Assembly: GCA_949361645.1 (NCBI GenBank)
Contig: OX442432.1
Coordinates: 6,746,839 to 6,810,838 of the forward strand
DNA: 64,000 nt
Reading direction: 5' to 3'
From: Spongilla lacustris
Lineage: Eukaryota; Porifera; Demospongiae; Spongillida; Spongillidae
The notes under the pieces: generated by a model
The model's input: the letters and a program-made list of their open reading frames with translations, nothing else
Databases searched by the model: none
Told to the model about the DNA's origin: nothing
Position numbers and translations under genes: made by a program
In this document: piece by piece, positions 1-10,812 of the stretch
How positions within the stretch are numbered: position 1 is the first letter of the stretch
How the letters are laid out: each line of letters begins with the position of its first letter

Positions 1-3000
1 CTGAGAGAAGAACAACGGAGAGTGGTGTCTCGAGATTCGTATCACCATGGGGTACCCACATCCGAACAGTTCCTATTCACATCAAGAGATGACTTGAATA
101 GCCAAGATATTCAGGACGTCAGCGACATGATCACCTCGCAGAGTGAGATAAATCGACTGCAAGCAGAACTGGCCACCGTTAAGAGGGAGTGTTTGCACTG
201 GAAGGAGGCGGCCCAAGAGGTAAGAGGTAAGACAGCGCTTTGAGATAAACGGGCCATTGTTGTGTTGTAGCGCTCAGGCAACACTGAAGACAGTCTTCCT
301 CAGTTGAAGAGAAGAATTGAAGTAAGCATTATGCCCTTAGGGTCCTCTTCCCCATCCCTTCACACTGGTCCTCTTCCCATCCCTTCACACTGGTCCTCTT
401 CCCCATCCCTTCACACTGGTCCTCTTCCCCGTCCCTTTACACTGGTCCTCTTCCCCATCCCTTCACACTGGTCCTCTTCCCCATCCCTTCACACTGGTCC
501 TCTTCCCCATCCCTTCACACTGGTCCTCTTCCCCATCCCTTCACACTGGTCCTCTTCCCCATCCCTTCACACTGGTCCTCTTCCCCATCCCTTCACACTG
601 GTCCTCTTCCCACCCCTTCACACTGGTCCTCTTCCCCATCCCTTCACACTGATCCTCTTCCCCATCCCTTCACACTGGTCCTCTTCCCATCCCTTCACAC
701 TGATCCTCTTCCCCATCCCTTCACACTGGTCCTCTTCCCCATCCCTTCACGCTGATCCTCTTCCCATCCCTTCACACTGATCCTCTTCCCCAACCCTTCA
801 CACTGGTCCTCTTAACTCCATACTCACTGTACAAACTCCTGTCCTTCCAACTCTACCATTTCTTTCTCTTATCCTTGTTTCCACTTTATTCCATTCCTTT
901 GTATACTATGTTGCCTGTGGTAATAAGGAGCTCCAGTCTTCTCTGCTGCAAGAAACTGAGCGGTCCCAACAGCAGCTCTCAGCACTCCAGTCCCTTCATG
1001 CTAACAGGCTGCAGTCACTTGTGCAGAAGCACAGAGAAGAGATTACCAGGCTACAGGATCAGTTGAATGGTAAGCACCAGTGGTTGCCTACAGGGGAAAG
1101 GATGAGGCCATTATGACTGCACTGGGAATGGAACCATTATGATTGCACTGGGAGTGGGACCATTATGACTTATGACTGCACTGGGAAATGATAGCACTGG
1201 GAGTGGGACCTTGGGACCATTATGACTGCACTGGGAATGGAACCATTATGATTGCACTGGGAATGGATGACTGCACTGGGAATGGAACCATTATGACTGT
1301 ACTTGCACTGGAGACGTGTGTACCGGGGATGGGACCATTGACTGTTGGATCAGGACTGGCTGTGCTGTGATACTGAGTGCTTTGCGAATGAGACCTATTA
1401 CAACTGAATGGACTGGGCCCCCCCCCCCCCCCCCCCCATCTATTCTCATCATCATAGGTATGACATCTGCAGCAGTGGGATCGCAGCAGGAGGAGGGGGA
1501 GGAGGAGAGTGCATCAGAGCTGAGGAGAGAACTGGAGGCTCTGAGATTACAGATCCAAAGGCTACAGGCAGGACCAAGTGAGGTAAGTCCATTGGATGGT
1601 TCGCTCTGCCTCCATACAATTTGCAGGTCTTTGTTTGTTTAGGAGTTGTCCAGGGGAGAGGCAGGGGAGAAGGGTGCAGAAGGTGGTGGGTTCAGACTTC
1701 CCTTAGTGTTTGTGGAGGATTATCATTTCCTCAGTAGAACAAGGACCACATCGTCACTGTGCCAACCTTGAGAGCGTCAACACAATGTTGGAGTCTCAAC
1801 TTGGAAGAGAAAAGGCTAGTGTGTGTGTGTGGTCTGGGGGTGGTGTGATCTAGAATCAGTGTATAGCAGGGGGAGGGAGGCAGTGGTGGAGGTGGGAGGG
1901 AGGCAGTGGTGGAGGTGGGAGGGAGGTGGGGGAGGTGAAGGTGGGGAAGGTGGTGGTGGGGAGGGAGTTGGTGATGGAGATGTGGAAGGAAGTAGAGGAT
2001 TGCCAGATGTATCTGAAGGTGTGGTTAGAGATGTGTATTGGGTGTGGTTTGGTGTGTGCCCCTAATGTTGACAGTGTGATGATGCTCATATGTTTATGTA
2101 TATGGGACCGTTTCCATGGAGATGGCATTTATGTATAAGGCATTTCAACGTATGTTTGTCATTCTCTATTCAAATCCGATGTCTTATGTTCCACACCCCA
2201 CAGGGTTCAAAACCCAATATCTTTCTGAAAGGTTGTCAATGGTACTCTAAAGTATAGGATCCTGTTTGATTTGCTCAATAAGTCATTGGCATGAATTGCG
2301 CGGGAAAATGTTGCCCAACTGTAATTTCCGTACATATCGTAGTTACATTACAGGACCTTTCTATGTACAAACCAAATTTGGAGCGACTTGGATGTATCTT
2401 CAGAATGATATGCTCCATTGACCAGGCACGATCAGCACAGAGCAAGCGTAGAACATCAGATTTGAATTGTCAAATGGTGTGGTATGGTATGTTGTGTTGA
2501 AAATAGGAAGTTGGTAGCACTTACCATTTGAAGATACAGCTACAGCTAGTCAAAAGTAACTTAATAAGAAGCCATTTCCATGAAATGCATATAGGCCCTA
2601 TATGTACATGTATGTGGTTGTATTGTTATGATATGCTTATGGTGAGTGTGTGTGTGAGGTTACTGGTGTGTGTTTAATGTACTATAAGAGGAATGATGTG
2701 TGGGATATTAGGGGAGATGTGGAAGGGATGGTGTGGATAGGATGTGTGTGGAGAGGGGATGGTGTAGAGAGATGATGTGGATGTGAAGGTCAACCAATCC
2801 TCTCCAGGAAGCCAATGCACAACTTCAGATTGAAGTGGAGTCATTGAAGCACCAGCTGACAGAGGAAAAGAATGTTCTAATTGGAATGTTGGAGCACGAG
2901 AAGCAGTTACTGGCAGACCGGCTGGCATCCATGCAGGCCAGCATATTGGACCAGCAAGCCAGCACCGCCCACCTCCAAACCGACCACCATAACCTGCAAC

Positions 3001-6000
3001 AGGAGGCCGAGAGCCTTCAGCAGATGACCAGAAGACTTGTGCAGGAGTTGAGAGAAAAGGAGGAGGAGATCGCTGTACTGCGGAGGTGTGGGGGTGGGGT
3101 CAGATCTGGAACTCAAGACGAGGGTGTTGGTGAAGCACTTGGCAGTGTGACCTCTAGTCCTGTGAAGGGGATGGCTGTTACCCTCAGTGACAACGACCCT
3201 GGTACCAAACCCATTACCCCTAGCGACAAGGAGCCTGTTACCCCTAGCGACAAGGGGTCTGTTACCCCTAGCAATACAGGACCTGTTTTCCCACACAGGG
3301 GCCCTAGTAATACAGGATCCCTCCACCAACCACTGCCTCTGGGTTCAGGTGCCGTTCTGCCAGCATCCCTTTGCGAAGATCTGGAGAGCACTATTCAGAG
3401 TCTCAGAGAGGCCATCCAAGTTGAGCGGACTCAGAGGGAGAGGCTTGCTGCCCACCTGGTCCAGCTGACCTCTGATCATGACCACGAGCTGGGCCTGCTG
3501 CTGGAGGAGAAGGAAAGCCTGCTTGGTGAGGCCACCTCCCTCAGAGAGGACCTGGACAGGACTGGTGTGTGGAGGGAGCAGACACTTACAGAGTCAGCAG
3601 CTCTGAAGATGGAGAACGTTGGACTGCAGGGGGAGGTGGCCAGGTTGCAGGGGGAGGTGGCCAGGTTGCAGGGGGAGGTGGCCATGCTTAAGGAGACTGT
3701 ATCAGAGCTGGAGAGGGGGAGCCAAGCTATTGGCAGTGAGGTATGAAGGTGCACATTAGGGTACAATGGAGGTAATTACAGGTGCGTGATGGTTTTGGGA
3801 GACATATGTGAGAAGTCATAAAACTACATGAGGAGGGTGTGTACTGATATGTGTGTGGGTGTGACTTTAAAAATAAAATGTTTTCCACAGATGGCAGTGA
3901 GTGTTGCTAACCAACAGCTATTCCCAGAGGGTGTGGAGGAGTTGGGCATTGCTGAGCCAGGGGGGGGCCAGCGTGGCCAAGGAGTCTGTGCTGTTGTGGT
4001 CAAGAGAGGAGAGGTAATGGCTGCTGGGGAAGTTCTGTGTCTGTACCCTGACCCCAGGAATAAAATACTTCTTTTATAGCAGGCCATGGAAGAGCTTATA
4101 AGAGTGAAAGACAAGGAGATCAGTGACTTGCAGGAGGGGGAGGAACAAGAGAGGGAGAGGCATCCTATGGAGAAGGAAGTGTACATGGGTGAAGCCATGT
4201 TGCTAGGCGCCAAGTCACACACACAAACAATGGCCCGAGTGTATGCAGACAGTGTACCTGGAGCTGAACATGGTAGCCGCAGCATAGCTGTAACCCTGAG
4301 CAACATGGGGGAAGAAGCTCAGTTAACTGTGAGAAGAGGGGAGGGGGGTGTTGGGGGCCTACGGACAGGTGGTGTACAGGCTGTCCATGCTTGTGGGGAG
4401 GGGTTGGTGGGGAGCGATGGTCTCACGAGGGAGCTGGAACAGTTGCAGTCCAAAATGGAATCTCTCCAGTTGGAAAGGAGCCAGCTTTTGTCAGATTTGC
4501 AAGTTCAGAAAGACTTAGTGAGGGTTTGTGAAAGCAAATTGGAAGCACGTGAGCTTGAATGTGCCAAGTATGCTAGGGAAGTGGAGAGGCTGAAACCACA
4601 CCTGATCGAGGTTTGTGTTTAGGTTTCAGTTTGTGTTGACATTCAGTTTCTATCAGCTTCAGGACCAGTTTGCACAGGAGGCATTAAGGTACCAGCAGGA
4701 AGAGGCAGAGATGAAACGCTATGTGAAGGGTTTAGAAGACCAGATGAAAGTGGCAGGTTCTTCCGAAGTAGTATACAGGTTGTTAAACCTCCTTTTGGGA
4801 GAGCATCTTCGTATTGTTATTTGTTGTTCACTGGATTGCTAGTCAGCAGCTCCAAGCACAACTGAGAAACCTGGAGCAACAGCTGAGGGTCCTGACTGGG
4901 CAGAGGGACGATGCCCTGTCAAGGCTAGCGAGAGTGAGTGAAGAGGCAGAGCAGAATGCCAAAGCTGTCTCCAACCTGCAGTCAGCCCTGGATCTGTTCC
5001 AGCAAGGTGAGGGGGTAGTTGTTATGTGGTGCCCCCTTGACCCCAGTGGGTGGGTCTGCTGTCGCATGCGCAGAGCAGGCTTCTGAGCTGAATGCAGCAC
5101 TGAGGCACCTTCAGAGTGGACTGGCAGAGGCTCTAAAAGAGTGTGATGCAAGAAGCAAGGAGTTAGAGTCCACCAAGGTACACTGCTGTTGAGAGTAGAT
5201 GGTACTGAAGGGATGGGATAACAGGGAAGGTGATGGGATGACAGGGAAGGTGGTGGGATGACAGAAGGTGGTGGGATGACAGAAGGTGGTGGGATGACAG
5301 GGAAAGTGATGGGATGACAGGGAAGGTGGTGGGATGACAGGGAAGGTGGTGGGATGACAGAGAAGGTGGTGGGATGACAAGGAAGGTGGTGGGATGACAG
5401 GGAAGGTGGTGGGATGACAGGGAAGGTGGTGGGATGACAGGGAAGGTGGTGGGATGACAGGGAAGGTGGTGGGATGACAGGGAAGGTGGTGGGATGACAG
5501 GGAAGTTGATAGCAATCCTAACACATTGTATGTTTTTCCACTTTGGTTCCTGTTGTTCTTGGGCTGTGGGTTACAAAGCTGGAGCTACAAGAGGTGACCC
5601 TTGCTGCCAGCAATGCCGTGGGGCTCAAGGAAGAGGTGGCCAAGAAGGATGGTACCATAGCCCAGCTCCTGGCCAGGGTCAGCAGCCTACAGGCCTGTCT
5701 TGATGAAACACAAGTTCAGCTGATTAAGCTATCGAGAGATTCCAGTACAAAACTGGACAGGTGAGGGCATTTGGGAAGGTGTCTAGAGTGAGCTTTGATA
5801 AGGCGGATTGTTGAGGTCAGAGGTCTTGTGAAGAACATGGTGGTGCAGTGCATACATGCTGGAAGTCACAGCAAGAGGCAGGAAGTGGTGCGACTCATTG
5901 CAAGGATTTTGGAGGTGGCCCCGGAAGAACTGGACCCTGTACGTTGCATTGTTTGCCACCAGTGCAGTGTTTTATTTTGTTACGTTTTGATTAGAGCCTT

Positions 6001-6467
6001 GGTAAGGGTTCTGGCTGGTTGACAGGATTATGGTCAAAGCCCCTCCCACCATCGCCCATCCCATCATCACCAGTTGTGGGTGTTAGTTTTTTTCACCTTT
6101 GTATGCAAGCACAGTTTATTGATGCACTTCTATGGCAATATAGGGGCATGGTTCATCACTACCATCGCTGTCACAGTTGTTTGTGCACTTCCTTGAGGCA
6201 GAGTCTGTTGGAAGCAGACAGGCAGCTGCCACCCCTCCATCCTCCTCACCCAGCTACATTGACCCAAAGACAGATCCTGACAGGCCGTCGCGCGCAACTG
6301 CTGCCACCCTGGCAGGATCCCACACCCTCTTCTTTTCCCCACCCCAAACTGTTCCTCCAGCTGTGGCGCCTTCCGATTCTCCCCTCCCCCGTTTGCAGAG
6401 TGCAAGAACCAGTTTGACAGGTCAAAACATTGTATCTCCCCTCTCCCAGTCAGTCTGCAGTACTTAA
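1..6467 (+). CDS. TRIP11: TRIP11 / GMAP-210 golgin, 3' part (5' end outside window)
   Basis: Golgi tethering coiled-coil protein of the GMAP-210 (TRIP11) family, which holds vesicles and intraflagellar cargo at the cis-Golgi. Phase-compatible exons read at 1-219, 271-321, 928-1069, 1458-1582, 2808-3740, 3891-4013, 4080-4610, 4657 to about 4767, about 4847-5006, 5074-5177, 5579-5760, 5803-5938 and 6144-6467. Most encode Leu/Glu/Gln-rich coiled coil, including a short repeat (GEVARLQ, three times near 3625-3690). The identity rests on the C-terminus. Exon 5803-5938 reads like the ARF1-binding GRAB domain (GLVKNM... KRQEVVRLIARIL). The last exon keeps the LFVHFLEAES motif, matching LFVKFLETES at the equivalent place in vertebrate GMAP-210. 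A further small exon may lie near 1735-1820. Most sites are clear, but the borders at about 4767 and 4847 are uncertain. The gene converges on cofilin. Confidence 0.87.
340..812. repeat. 26-bp minisatellite in TRIP11 intron
   Basis: About 18 head-to-tail units of a 26 bp CT-rich motif (CTTCCCCATCCCTTCACACT plus GGTCCT), with a few units 1-2 bp shorter. It fills the intron between the exons at 271-321 and 928-1069. A long open frame across it is a by-product of the repeat and is not protein. Confidence 0.9.
1100..1310. repeat. Degenerate repeat in TRIP11 intron
   Basis: Imperfect tandem copies of a motif around GGGAATGGAACCATTATGAC and TGCACT, followed at 1419-1437 by a poly-C run. Intronic. 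Confidence 0.75.
5205..5506. repeat. 20-bp minisatellite in TRIP11 intron
   Basis: About 15 units of GGTGGTGGGATGACAGGGAA, some shortened, inside the intron between exons 5074-5177 and 5579-5760. Confidence 0.9.
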
Positions 6468-6582
6468 GAGTATACTGTCAACAAGTGTACCGTAATGGTG
6501 TGTTGTCATCACTGTAATGTGATTATTTCCAAAAGGAAAACAAAAAAAAAAAAAAAGGATGAGCACCCCATATTAAATTTGC

Positions 6583-6588
6583 AATAAA
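6583..6588 (+). terminator. Poly(A) signal of TRIP11
   Basis: AATAAA lies 116 bp after the TRIP11 stop codon, within the 204 bp gap between the two converging genes. Confidence 0.55.
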
Positions 6589-6671
6589 TTCCAGATCATT
6601 TAGATGGTAACAAAGAGATATACTAAAAGCTAGACACAAAGAGGTCTGTCACACTAGTTGCAAATGGCCCT

Positions 6672-7368
6672 TTAAGCCTTCCTTTCAACTTCATCTGCCA
6701 AGGTATTGTAGTCCAAATCCCCCTTATCATTGGCTTGGAACTCCAATGAAAGCCCAGTGAATGTTTTCTTGATGGCATCTTTGCTGGATGCATAGATCAT
6801 CTTATCTCCGATTTTGCTGTCTTCGGGGCACCTGTGTTGAGGAACATATTCACGTGATTACCAAAATGGCGTGTAGGAAGAAAATAACATCCCTGTATGC
6901 ACTACGTGCCTCGATTATAATAAAACACGGCTATACTAACCAGAAAATGAAGGCCAACTTGTTCAGTTTGCGTCCTTCCTTGCTGGTAAATCCGAAATCG
7001 TAGAGAATGTAGCGTGGCTCCTTACTTAGCTTAGCACTCAATTCTTGGAAGTTCTTCTTGTCATCATCTCTGTCGTCAGTTACGACTGCATCAGCAGCAA
7101 AGTCGAGGGTGATGGTCTTCTTCTTCTCAATTCTGAAGATAGCGAACTTGTGTACGGACCTGATCTTCATCTCATTGAACAACGCCACTACGGACGCATC
7201 GACTTCTACTCCTGACATAGCCTACCAGGGAAACAAAATTTAATAAGTACGTTTCAGCCTACTATAGGATGCGCAAGAACGACCGTTGAGCGTACGAAAA
7301 CAGCCTAACATCATACAGCAAGCAAGCAAGCAAGCAGGTGTGCTCCATGTCCATCTACAACTCACCAT
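6672..7368 (-). CDS. CFL: Cofilin / actin-depolymerising factor
   Basis: Small actin-binding protein that severs and depolymerises ADP-actin filaments in the cytoplasm. The CDS is complement(6672-6831, 6941-7221, 7366-7368), 147 residues, matching the usual 140-165. The ADF-H core is clear: the YILYDFGF segment, FIFWCPED across the second intron, then the long actin-binding helix KMIYASSKDAIKK. Exon 1 encodes only the initiator ATG (7366-7368) followed directly by GTGAGT. This Met-only exon is the classic ADF/cofilin gene structure and continues as M-A-M-S-G-V, against M-A-S-G-V in vertebrates. The regulatory N-terminal serine is therefore shifted by one residue. A second ATG two codons into exon 2 could also serve as start. 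The gene is divergent from COA6. Confidence 0.93.
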
Positions 7369-7698
7369 TTTGCTCTGCTGCTGTACAAACTTCCTTGTTA
7401 CAATTCAATCCACACTCAAACAGCTGACCCCTTGTTTTGTAGTGTGTCTTGGCAGCAGATTAATAGAAACCACTCCAATTTTTCCAAATATGGTGCTGTT
7501 GGTGAACTTCGCAAACTATTTCGCAAATGTTAGTACACTTACGCCGTGTTGCCTCAGTGCACGGTTGGTCACGACCTGGCCAATACTTTCCACCCCGTTT
7601 ATGGACCAAGTTTATTTTTAGCGTACATAATTGTACTACCACGATACTAATACGTAATAGTAAATGCGCTTTGTTTGGAGAAAAAATTAACGTTCTGT
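7369..7698. promoter_or_regulatory. Divergent promoter between cofilin and COA6
   Basis: Only 330 bp separates the cofilin start (minus) from the COA6 start (plus), so both promoters and 5' leaders must lie here. No obvious TATA box was seen. Part of this stretch is open in several frames, but none resembles a protein. Confidence 0.6.
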
Positions 7699-8056
7699 AT
7701 GGGGTGAGTATGATAGCCTTCACATGTAAGAACGGCTAGTATTCTGTTGTAGCGATCAGGAAAGGCTAGCCCCAGACTCCAATCAGAGGAAAATATGCTA
7801 TACGGCCAGAGATGCATTCTACAAGTGCATGGCAGCGGGTGGCGATGATGAACAAAAGTGTGCTACACAAAAGCAGGAGTATCATACTAATTGTCTGTCG
7901 TCATGGGTGAGGCCTTATGCGGCCTTTATGTGCACCCTTCTTCACTGCACCGTTTCTACTTAGGTCAGACATTTTGATAGGAAAAGGCTTTATGAAGAGT
8001 ACAAGAAAAAATTAGAGACCGAAGGATTTCAGCCTGCCGACTTAAAAAAGACGTAG
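7699..8056 (+). CDS. COA6: COA6, cytochrome c oxidase assembly factor 6
   Basis: Mitochondrial intermembrane-space protein that helps deliver copper to the CuA site of cytochrome oxidase subunit II. Three exons, 7699-7703, 7753-7906 and 7964-8056, join in phase to give 83 residues, close to the vertebrate length. The twin-cysteine signature is intact: C-X9-C (C-YTARDAFYK-C) followed by C-X10-C (C-ATQKQEYHTN-C), the CX9C/CX10C arrangement specific to COA6. The next block, SSWVRHFDRKRLYEEYKKKL, matches the WIKYFDKRRDYLKFKEK region of vertebrate COA6. Exon 1 carries just ATG GG before GTGAGT. Introns are 49 and 57 bp. It is too fragmented to show as one open frame. Confidence 0.93.
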
Positions 8057-8157
8057 ATTTTTGACAACGTTAGTGCAAAGGTGAACAAATTGTAGACAGT
8101 TTAAACAATTTGTGTGTCAATTCATGAATTGTGTAGTCCGTCGTGTGGAGTGTCTGC

Positions 8158-8163
8158 AATAAA
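8158..8163 (+). terminator. Poly(A) signal of COA6
   Basis: AATAAA about 100 bp downstream of the COA6 stop, just before the 3' end of the converging SAC3D1 gene. Confidence 0.65.
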
Positions 8164-8256
8164 AGAATTTATTTAACCTCTTTGGATAATTTTCTCATAG
8201 TTACCTGAGGGCAAACTAGCGTGCCCTTTTGGAACAAAATGTTTTCTCCTTGGATT

Positions 8257-9806
8257 TCAATGTCTGTGCATTAGACAGGCATGACGCGACATCAGGGTTG
8301 CTACAACACAGGCTGTTAGCTCAATGCAACACTCACTGTGTTGTATACAAAACTCAGCAGTTGTGTCAATGCTGTGGAATGCAAGCCACTGCTGAAGCAA
8401 CCTGGAACCAAGAAGATCATGCCTTGTCACAGAACACATACAGTACCTCAGCGGAAATGGATTATTCCTGCTGCTGTATGCTGCACATAAGGTCTCCAGG
8501 GCCCTTCTTGCAAGTGGATGGCCTTGTTAGATCATTACAGGACTATGTGTGAAATAGAGAGGAAGCAAACCTTCTTATAGTCGAAACATGAGGGAGAAGG
8601 GCACACTGTTCAAGTGCTGACAACTGCTTTGCAAGTCTGAAGAACCGTACAAAGTTATTATCCACAAATGAGATGCTTACAGAGACTGCAAGCTTGAGTC
8701 GCAAGGAATGTCTGCAGTGACGAACATGAACCACAATAAGGTGAAAATATGCAGTTTACTCACTGCCAGTCTGGAGCCTGGCTCATAATCTCACTCATAG
8801 CTTCTGTTGACCCTGCGAGGGCACATATGTACCAAGGTATACATTGTATGATTGCACGTCCCCCAAGCATACCCAGATTGAGCAGGAGGTAGTAACTTTG
8901 AAACTCGTCATGGGTTTCTTCTCTGGAAATGTAGCACCGAAGTAGCTTCACCAGACACTGCTGAAGCTGAACTGTGTTTAGCTTGGGGTCAAACCCCTCA
9001 AGGCTGCAGCAGTACAGTCTGGGGAGGAGGATACACTGATAGGCAACAAAAAAATAATAGTTTCTGCTTACCTGTACTGCGAGTAAAGGTAAAACCTTAT
9101 TGAGAGTTTGAGGATGTATTCCAGCTCATTGCATTCAAGTTGCTATGTGAGTAAGGAGAATGTGGTGACAAAGATGGGAGTGCTGAAGAATTTGAATTAT
9201 GACTAAATAAGGTAGAAAGGGTATCTTTTTTTTTTTTTTCTTTGGGGGTGGGTACACCTGATACTTGTATGTGAACTTACTTGGTAGGTGGCATCTTGTC
9301 TAACGGCTTGAATCCTATCATTTACGAAACCATATACACTGGACCATGGGTGGTCTTGCCTGTCTGCGATGCTGACAATGCCAATAGGAAGTTTTGTTGC
9401 GTAACAACAACAAAAACGAAACAACCGCAATACTAATACTTCCTAATAAGGTGATCCACGGTCTGAACCAAGACAAGTGCTGGTCGTAGCTCATTGGCGT
9501 CTGGAAATTCATGTCCAGCTCCCGCCCTAACGTACTCCTTTACTGCCAGGTGCGCGGAGGTGCGAGGTCTGCGTGCGCAAGTTAAAAGCTAAAGGCTAAG
9601 TAGCGTTGTATACTTTACGTAATATATTTGGGCAGCACGTACTTTCCATCTTGTATTGTTTCGACTTCAAAGACACTCAATCGCCTTTCCTTCTCCCTTC
9701 TACGGAAACAGCTAGATGAGCAGAACTAATATCCCCAGTGTTCATACCTAACACGCTCCTTTTCAGGGCACATCGTCACACACTTTCCAACTACTCTGTC
9801 GCTCAT
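8257..9806 (-). CDS. SAC3D1: SAC3D1 (SHD1), SAC3/GANP-domain protein
   Basis: SAC3-domain protein related to the mRNA-export scaffold GANP/SAC3; the SAC3D1 branch is linked to centrosome and spindle function in mammals. Eight exons join in phase: complement(8257-8503, 8571-8711, 8764-9018, 9072-9142, 9281-9371, 9440-9568, 9643-9699, 9748-9806), giving 349 residues. The N-terminus has the C-x(3)-M-C-P...ER motif. Then come AVKEY, ELRPALVLVQTVDHLIRNIAD, the WSSVYGFVNDRIQAVRQD motif typical of SAC3, YYLLLNLG, NNFVRFFRL and a C-terminal ALETLCAAY-PFPL block, all in the family order. Introns are 46-140 bp. The start ATG at 9804-9806 sits in the target-site duplication of the adjoining transposon, so the present 5' leader is transposon sequence. 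Confidence 0.92.
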
Positions 9807-9809
9807 ACC
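9801..9809. repeat. 9-bp target-site duplication, left copy
   Basis: GCTCATACC, repeated exactly at 10665-10673 on the other side of the inverted-repeat element. On the minus strand it contains the SAC3D1 ATG. Confidence 0.85.
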
Positions 9810-10664
9810 ATAGATATTTAAGTAAGGGGATTGGAAACGGATCAATGAATCTAATTAGTCACGTACAGTCCATGTTACGCCTACAATTAAAAATTCATAT
9901 CGTACGCAGCAGCTGTTTTATGGACTATAGGGACCGAGACGTCAGGATCACAGGTTCACATCTTTGCGAGTGGTATATGGACAAGCAAAGCCTGGTACCC
10001 AAAGCCTTTGTTTTCCAGTCATACTTTCTTCTACACACTCGTAATGTCTTATACCCATTGCTTAAAAAATAATCAAAAATCGATAAATGCTTCTCTCCTT
10101 AGCTTCGTTACCTCTCCTAAGGCGATACGGTTAAAGGGAAAATGACAGCCAATAGGCACGTAGCACACTGTGCACATCTATAATATGCAACGTTTAGCGC
10201 GCCAGCACCTGTAGAATCGTAGAAAAAGGTACAGTGCCAAAGTAACTCCATTTACGCTTCTTACGTACTAGAATGGAGGTTGCGAAGTAAAGAACAGTCC
10301 GCCGTACACAAAATTAAGGAAAGGCATACAGATATGACCTACCAACGACATAGTAGTAACAGAATCGCGCTGAGATGAACTGGTCAAAAATAAAAGGTAC
10401 AGTCCGTAACCGAGTCGCGTAAGGTACTAGAAAATCACGTTCAGCAAGCAAACAATAAGAACAAAGAGCCGTGCCAGTTAAAGAATGGCTTACAGACACG
10501 TAGGAAGATGTAATATGACGTTTTAGGACGAAAACAAATCACACAGTAGCAGCAGTTTTCAAGTCTTCATTGGTTTAAGGGTAATAATAACCGTGTCAAG
10601 GAGTGTACGTGTACAATCATGCGCTCACGTGATGCGTTTCCAATCCCCTTACTTTAATATCTAT
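9810..10664. mobile_element. Non-autonomous inverted-repeat DNA transposon (855 bp, 9-bp TSD)
   Basis: Both ends carry the same roughly 35 bp terminal inverted repeat, starting ATAGATATT and containing GTAAGGGGATTGGAAACG. There are two mismatches, at positions 10 and 31. A perfect 9 bp direct duplication (GCTCATACC) flanks the element. A 9 bp TSD fits Mutator-like (MULE) elements, although the TIR is short for that group; other superfamilies remain possible. The interior has only short open frames and no recognisable transposase, so it would need a transposase in trans. It lies between the SAC3D1 start and the CCDC61 start, in what was probably a shared promoter. Confidence 0.85.
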
Positions 10665-10673
10665 GCTCATACC
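10665..10673. repeat. 9-bp target-site duplication, right copy
   Basis: Exact copy of 9801-9809. It also holds an ATG on the minus strand, now separated from the gene by the 855 bp insertion. Confidence 0.85.
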
Positions 10674-10812
10674 TGCTCGTATACATGCATTTATTACCAA
10701 CCAAATAATTAACCCCCACAAAATATATTAATATTATGGGCGGGTGCATGAGAAATTCTGCGCGGGAAATTTGGTGGCAATAGGCACATACCTAGTTTAA
10801 AGGAGACGTTTC

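Noticed and set aside
304..780. Pro/Ser/His repeat protein
   Set aside because: It is a minisatellite in a TRIP11 intron, bordered by proper donor and acceptor sites.
9845..10499. Possible transposase in the inverted-repeat element
   Set aside because: Only 60-75 codon frames without catalytic motifs; the element is best called non-autonomous.
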